Shown in pieces: positions 60,736 through 63,262 of a DNA stretch of 63,262 bases. Below the pieces are notes generated by a model. It did not search any database, was not told the DNA's origin, and worked only from the letters and a program-made list of their open reading frames with translations. Both the position numbers and the translations under genes were made by a program. Positions within the stretch are counted from its first letter, which is position 1. Every line of letters begins with the position of its first letter. This stretch comes from Caryophanales bacterium (lineage in GTDB: Bacteria > Bacillota > Bacilli > Bacillales > Bacillaceae_J): NCBI GenBank assembly GCA_012840465.1, contig DULJ01000091.1, positions 1-63,262 of the forward strand, given 5' to 3'.

Positions 60736-61293
60736 GTGGTGCTTTTCCCTTTCGCTTGGGAACAGCGGAAGTTAAAAGACTTTGGTAAAGCTACTGGTGG
60801 AACATCAATTGAATCCGAATTTGTTGACGATGGAAAATACAAAGTAATCAGTATTGGGAGTTATTCTGAACAAAGCGTTTATACAGACCAAAACATACGT
60901 GCAAAATTGACAGATAAAACGAGAAACCGTGTTTTAAATAAAGATGATTTAACCATGATTTTGAATGACAAAACCGCATCAGGAAATATTATAGGACGTG
61001 TTTTACTCATTGATAGCAACGATTCTTATGTGTATAACCAACGAACAGAAAGAATTGAGCCAGACCATAAAAAATATGATTCTCAATTTTTATATCAGTT
61101 GCTTAATGCACCAATTATACGTTCAAAAATAATTAAACAGGCACAAGGAAATACCCAAATTTATGTGAACTGGTCAGCGATTGGTGAGCTGGATTACTTA
61201 GTCCCATATCTTGATGAACAACGTGAAATTGGTGCGTTTTTCTCTAACTTCGACCACCTCATCACCCTTCATCAGCGTGAGCCGTATTATTAA
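60736..61293 (+). CDS. hsdS: HsdS half-gene (single TRD), probably silent
   Basis: A 185-residue half specificity subunit of a type I restriction-modification system. The N-terminal FAWEQRKL motif leads into one target-recognition domain, followed by the coiled-coil spacer DEQREIGAFFSNFDHLITLHQ. It stops at REPYY after one TRD, whereas a full HsdS has two TRDs (~400 residues). There is no RBS or promoter; the frame simply opens at a GTG after an AT-rich stretch. It faces the other hsdS half-gene with an integrase between and is bounded by inverted repeats, so it is best seen as a silent cassette. Confidence 0.8.
   Translation: MVLFPFAWEQRKLKDFGKATGGTSIESEFVDDGKYKVISIGSYSEQSVYTDQNIRAKLTDKTRNRVLNKDDLTMILNDKTASGNIIGRVLLIDSNDSYVYNQRTERIEPDHKKYDSQFLYQLLNAPIIRSKIIKQAQGNTQIYVNWSAIGELDYLVPYLDEQREIGAFFSNFDHLITLHQREPYY
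60753..60773 (+). repeat. Outer inverted repeat, left copy (hsdS 5' region)
   Basis: CGCTTGGGAACAGCGGAAGTT matches, in inverted orientation, 62785-62805 with two mismatches in 21 bases. It encodes the AWEQRKL motif. Confidence 0.75.
61252..61285 (+). repeat. Inner inverted repeat, left copy (hsdS 3' end)
   Basis: A 34-base segment, of which 21 bases (61264-61284) match the inverted copy at 62277-62297 exactly and the rest differ at three positions. It codes for the LITLHQREP end of the HsdS half-gene. Confidence 0.85.
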
Positions 61294-61312
61294 AACGCAG
61301 GAGGAAATTACA

Positions 61313-62245
61313 ATGTTAAATCAAACTGACAAAACTGAGTTATTCCACATTTACTACAAACGTTGGATAACCGTCTACAAAGAAGGTGCAATACGCAAAG
61401 TTACAATGGCAAAATATTTGATGACTCAACAATGGCTTGAAAAATTAGTGCCAAATCTTTGCCTATGCCATCTTACCCGTCTCACCTATCAACAATTGTT
61501 GAATGACTACGCTACCGAACATGAACGTCAAACAACGATGGACTTTCACCATCAACTCAAAGGTGCTATCCTTGATGCAGTTGATGAAGGATTAATCGAC
61601 CGTGATCCAACCCGTAAGGCAATCATTAAAGGCAAAACACCGCGTGAAAAGAAACCAAAGTTTCTTAATCAATTTGAGTTGCACACTTTGCTAACCCACT
61701 TAAACCTTGCACCAGAAATCAACTGGGATTGGTTTATTATGTTGGTTGCAAAAACTGGCATGCGTTTTTCCGAAGCGTTAGCATTAACACCCAAGGATTT
61801 TGATTTCACCCATCAGATGCTATCCATTAATAAAACTTGGGATTATAAAGGCGATGGAGGATTCTTGCCCACTAAGAATCAGTCTTCGGTCCGCAAAATC
61901 CAGCTCGACTGGCAAACCGTTATTCAATTTTCTCAATTAATCGAAGGACTAACTGAAGATAAACCCATTTTTGTTCGTGGGGCTGGAAAAGTCTATAATT
62001 CTACTATAAATGATATTTTAACCCGTCATTGTAAAAGTGCGGGTGTGCCGAGTATTTCGATACACGGATTGCGACACACACATGCGTCACTTTTGTTATT
62101 TGCAGGAGTATCAATCGCAAGTGTAGCTCGCAGGCTTGGACACGCTAGTATGACAACAACCCAGAAAACGTATCTCCACATCATCCAAGAACTAGAAAAT
62201 CAAGATGTAGACTTGGTTATGCGTTCGTTATCCGGGTTAAGTTAG
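61313..62245 (+). CDS. Tyrosine recombinase (phage-integrase family)
   Basis: A 310-residue site-specific recombinase. It has an N-terminal SAM-like core-binding domain (YYKRWITVYKEG, ~11) and the catalytic set Arg in GMRFSEALAL (~161), HGLRHTHASL (~253), GHAS (~281) and Tyr in TTQKTYLHI (~290), all five canonical positions occupied. The ATG at 61313 has AGGAGG 8 bases upstream. It lies between two convergently oriented half-hsdS genes and inside the inner inverted repeats, so it probably catalyses inversion of the hsdS region. Confidence 0.9.
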   Translation: MLNQTDKTELFHIYYKRWITVYKEGAIRKVTMAKYLMTQQWLEKLVPNLCLCHLTRLTYQQLLNDYATEHERQTTMDFHHQLKGAILDAVDEGLIDRDPTRKAIIKGKTPREKKPKFLNQFELHTLLTHLNLAPEINWDWFIMLVAKTGMRFSEALALTPKDFDFTHQMLSINKTWDYKGDGGFLPTKNQSSVRKIQLDWQTVIQFSQLIEGLTEDKPIFVRGAGKVYNSTINDILTRHCKSAGVPSISIHGLRHTHASLLLFAGVSIASVARRLGHASMTTTQKTYLHIIQELENQDVDLVMRSLSGLS

Positions 62246-62273
62246 TCATCAAAATCACCCATTACTTACTGGC

Positions 62274-62786
62274 TCACGGCTCACGCTGATGAAGGGTAAT
62301 AAGGTGATCTAGTTCCTCAAAAAAATCTCCAATCCTTGCCTGTTCTTCAATTGACGGAGCAGTAAAGTTGAACTCATTCATATCCGCTTGGAACAAATGA
62401 GGGATACTACTTCCCGAAACTTTCAAGTAAACAAGTCGCTCAAATTGGTTACTTTTCATGACTTGATAAAAGAATTTCGGATTGATTGTTTTATCTACAC
62501 GCACTAACATCATAGTTGAATTGATAGTCGCTAAACCTTGTAAATTCTCTATTAGAGCTGGGTTTCCAAGTGAACCATCCTTTGAAAAAATCACATCTCC
62601 ATTTTTCAACATAATCTCTGGTGATTCATCATAACGCCATCGTGGAATGTGATCCACCTTACACCAATCAATGTGACCGTCAGAGATATGTTTACCTGCA
62701 ATCATGCTCGGACCTTCTTCGGTATACTCTTCTTGTTTAAGACTTTTCCAACCTAAACGTCCCTTGATAATTGCGTGGTCACCCAA
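62274..62786 (-). CDS. hsdS: HsdS half-gene (single TRD) next to hsdM
   Basis: A half specificity subunit with one TRD, then EEQARIGDFFEELDHLITLHQREP and a TGA stop. The frame is open from 62814 and encodes FRFPTHAWERRKLGD before the first standard start (TTG at 62786), but no ATG/GTG exists between the preceding stop and that TTG. GGGGAGGTGA at 62815-62824 lies too close to the open frame, so the start is doubtful. It lies 35-60 bases after hsdM, in the expressed position. TRD sequence differs from the opposite copy, so the two halves recognise different DNA. Confidence 0.75.
   Translation of the reverse strand: MGDHAIIKGRLGWKSLKQEEYTEEGPSMIAGKHISDGHIDWCKVDHIPRWRYDESPEIMLKNGDVIFSKDGSLGNPALIENLQGLATINSTMMLVRVDKTINPKFFYQVMKSNQFERLVYLKVSGSSIPHLFQADMNEFNFTAPSIEEQARIGDFFEELDHLITLHQREP
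62276..62309 (-). repeat. Inner inverted repeat, right copy (hsdS 3' end)
   Basis: Inverted counterpart of 61252-61285 (31 of 34 identical, with a 21-base exact core). Its orientation opposes the left copy, so recombination would invert the integrase segment. Confidence 0.85.
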
Positions 62787-62805
62787 CTTACGCCGTTCCC
62801 AAGCG
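62785..62805 (-). repeat. Outer inverted repeat, right copy (hsdS 5' region)
   Basis: Inverted counterpart of 60753-60773, 19 of 21 identical. Exchange between the outer copies would swap which HsdS half-gene follows hsdM. Confidence 0.7.
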
Positions 62806-62848
62806 TGAGTGGGAAAGCGAAAAATTCACCTCCCCACTACCCAAAAAT

Positions 62849-63262
62849 CTAAATTTGCACGCCTAAAACTCTCAACTGTTCATTAATCTTAGCTTCAAGT
62901 TCAGCGATTTCTTGATTATCTTGCTCTAGTTGCTTCATCACTTCAGCTAAATCAATCGGTGCTTCTTCTTCAAACGTATCAACGTAACGAGGAATGTTTA
63001 AGTTAAACTCATTATCTTTGATTTCTTCGATAGAAGCCACGTGAGCGTATTTATCGACATCTTTACGTTCTTTAAATGTCGTAATGATTTTTTCGATATT
63101 AGCATCACTTAAGTGATTTTGATTTTTTCCTTTTTCAAATTCATTACTAGCATCAATAAACAAAATATCTTTTGTTTGACGATTTTTCTTAAAGACTAAA
63201 ATCGTAGTTGGAATACTCGTGCCGTAGAATAAATTAGCAGGTAATCCGATAACTGTATCAAG
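62849..63262 (-). CDS. hsdM: Type I restriction-modification methyltransferase HsdM, C-terminal part
   Basis: An open frame from the right edge (137 codons present) with GLPANLFYGTSIPTTILVF at the start, the typical post-motif-IV region of HsdM N6-adenine methyltransferases, followed by KNRQTKDILFIDAS and NIEKIITTFKERKDV. A C-terminal helical region (EIAELEAKINEQLRVLG) contacts HsdS. The catalytic NPPF/Y motif lies outside the window. It is upstream of the HsdS half-gene at 62274 in the same direction. Confidence 0.9.
   Translation of the reverse strand, partial: LDTVIGLPANLFYGTSIPTTILVFKKNRQTKDILFIDASNEFEKGKNQNHLSDANIEKIITTFKERKDVDKYAHVASIEEIKDNEFNLNIPRYVDTFEEEAPIDLAEVMKQLEQDNQEIAELEAKINEQLRVLGVQI

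Noticed and set aside
61313-62245. Prophage or integrative element
   Set aside because: Only one recombinase without any phage structural or replication genes; its position between hsdS half-genes explains it better.
1-63262. CRISPR array, rRNA or tRNA genes
   Set aside because: No regularly spaced direct repeats and no cloverleaf or rRNA-like sequence was noticed. I could not run tRNA or CRISPR software.

Overview
This is a low-GC, densely packed chromosomal segment of an aerobic, endospore-forming-type Firmicute, most like the Bacillus/Neobacillus/Peribacillus group. The evidence is strong AGGAGG-type ribosome binding sites, frequent GTG/TTG starts, intrinsic U-tract terminators, and Bacillales-specific families (YIEGIA and its capping partner, DUF4257, DUF3160, GlpP, TenI). 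No rRNA, tRNA, CRISPR array or complete insertion sequence was seen. The right end (about 56-63 kb) is accessory in character, with decayed genes and a recombinase-containing restriction locus.

Layout. 0.1-3.9 kb (-): five-gene operon of a Ycf46-like AAA ATPase, DUF1257 (Ycf35-like), DUF2997, a membrane helix-hairpin-helix protein and a radical-SAM protein. 3.9-7.3 kb: alpha/beta hydrolase, EamA transporter, PAS-GGDEF-hemerythrin cyclase. 7.3-10.6 kb (+): structured repeat, promoter with an early terminator in its leader, then thiS-thiG-thiH-tenI (thiazole branch of thiamine synthesis). 10.6-15.7 kb: SelO, NAD(P)-binding epimerase-like protein with a TetR regulator and twin operators, an sstT remnant, a second EamA transporter. 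15.8-20.3 kb: pyruvate-kinase-like protein with a histidine phosphatase, an XRE/ImmA/PIN-like module, a Gln-rich small protein. 20.4-25.1 kb (-): YIEGIA protein, its capping subunit and a three-subunit molybdenum hydroxylase. 25.4-35.7 kb: SWIM-SNF2 helicase, a sulfonate/nitrate-type ABC importer divergent from cysK, an FG-GAP/DUF3160 lipoprotein pair.

36.0-44.7 kb (-) is the most striking part: a tight seven-gene operon encoding a peptide/nickel-type solute-binding lipoprotein, two nitrogenase component-1-like proteins, a NifH-like ATPase, two permeases and a fused double ATPase. Both conserved NifH [4Fe-4S] cysteines are present. The two component-1 subunits offer a 3+1 cysteine set, enough for one [4Fe-4S] cluster per NifD-NifK-like pair. 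No nifE, nifN, nifB or nifV is present. I read it as an import-and-reduce system for an unknown substrate, made of a nitrogenase-like reductase outside the canonical nitrogen fixation group.

45.0-49.6 kb: two LysR regulators, each divergent from its likely target (threonine/serine ammonia-lyase with RidA; an MFS exporter), each with palindromic operators. 49.8-56.2 kb (-): glpP, a terminator/antiterminator hairpin, a HAD phosphatase, a Ugp-type ABC importer and a sugar-phosphate isomerase-like protein, probably a glycerol-3-phosphate-responsive uptake operon. 56.2-60.7 kb: decayed DUF4257 gene, membrane protein, MocR/PdxR-type regulator divergent from a Nim-type flavin oxidase. 60.7-63.3 kb: end of hsdM, two single-TRD hsdS half-genes facing each other, a tyrosine recombinase between them, and nested inverted repeats: the architecture of an invertible (phase-variable) type I restriction-modification locus.
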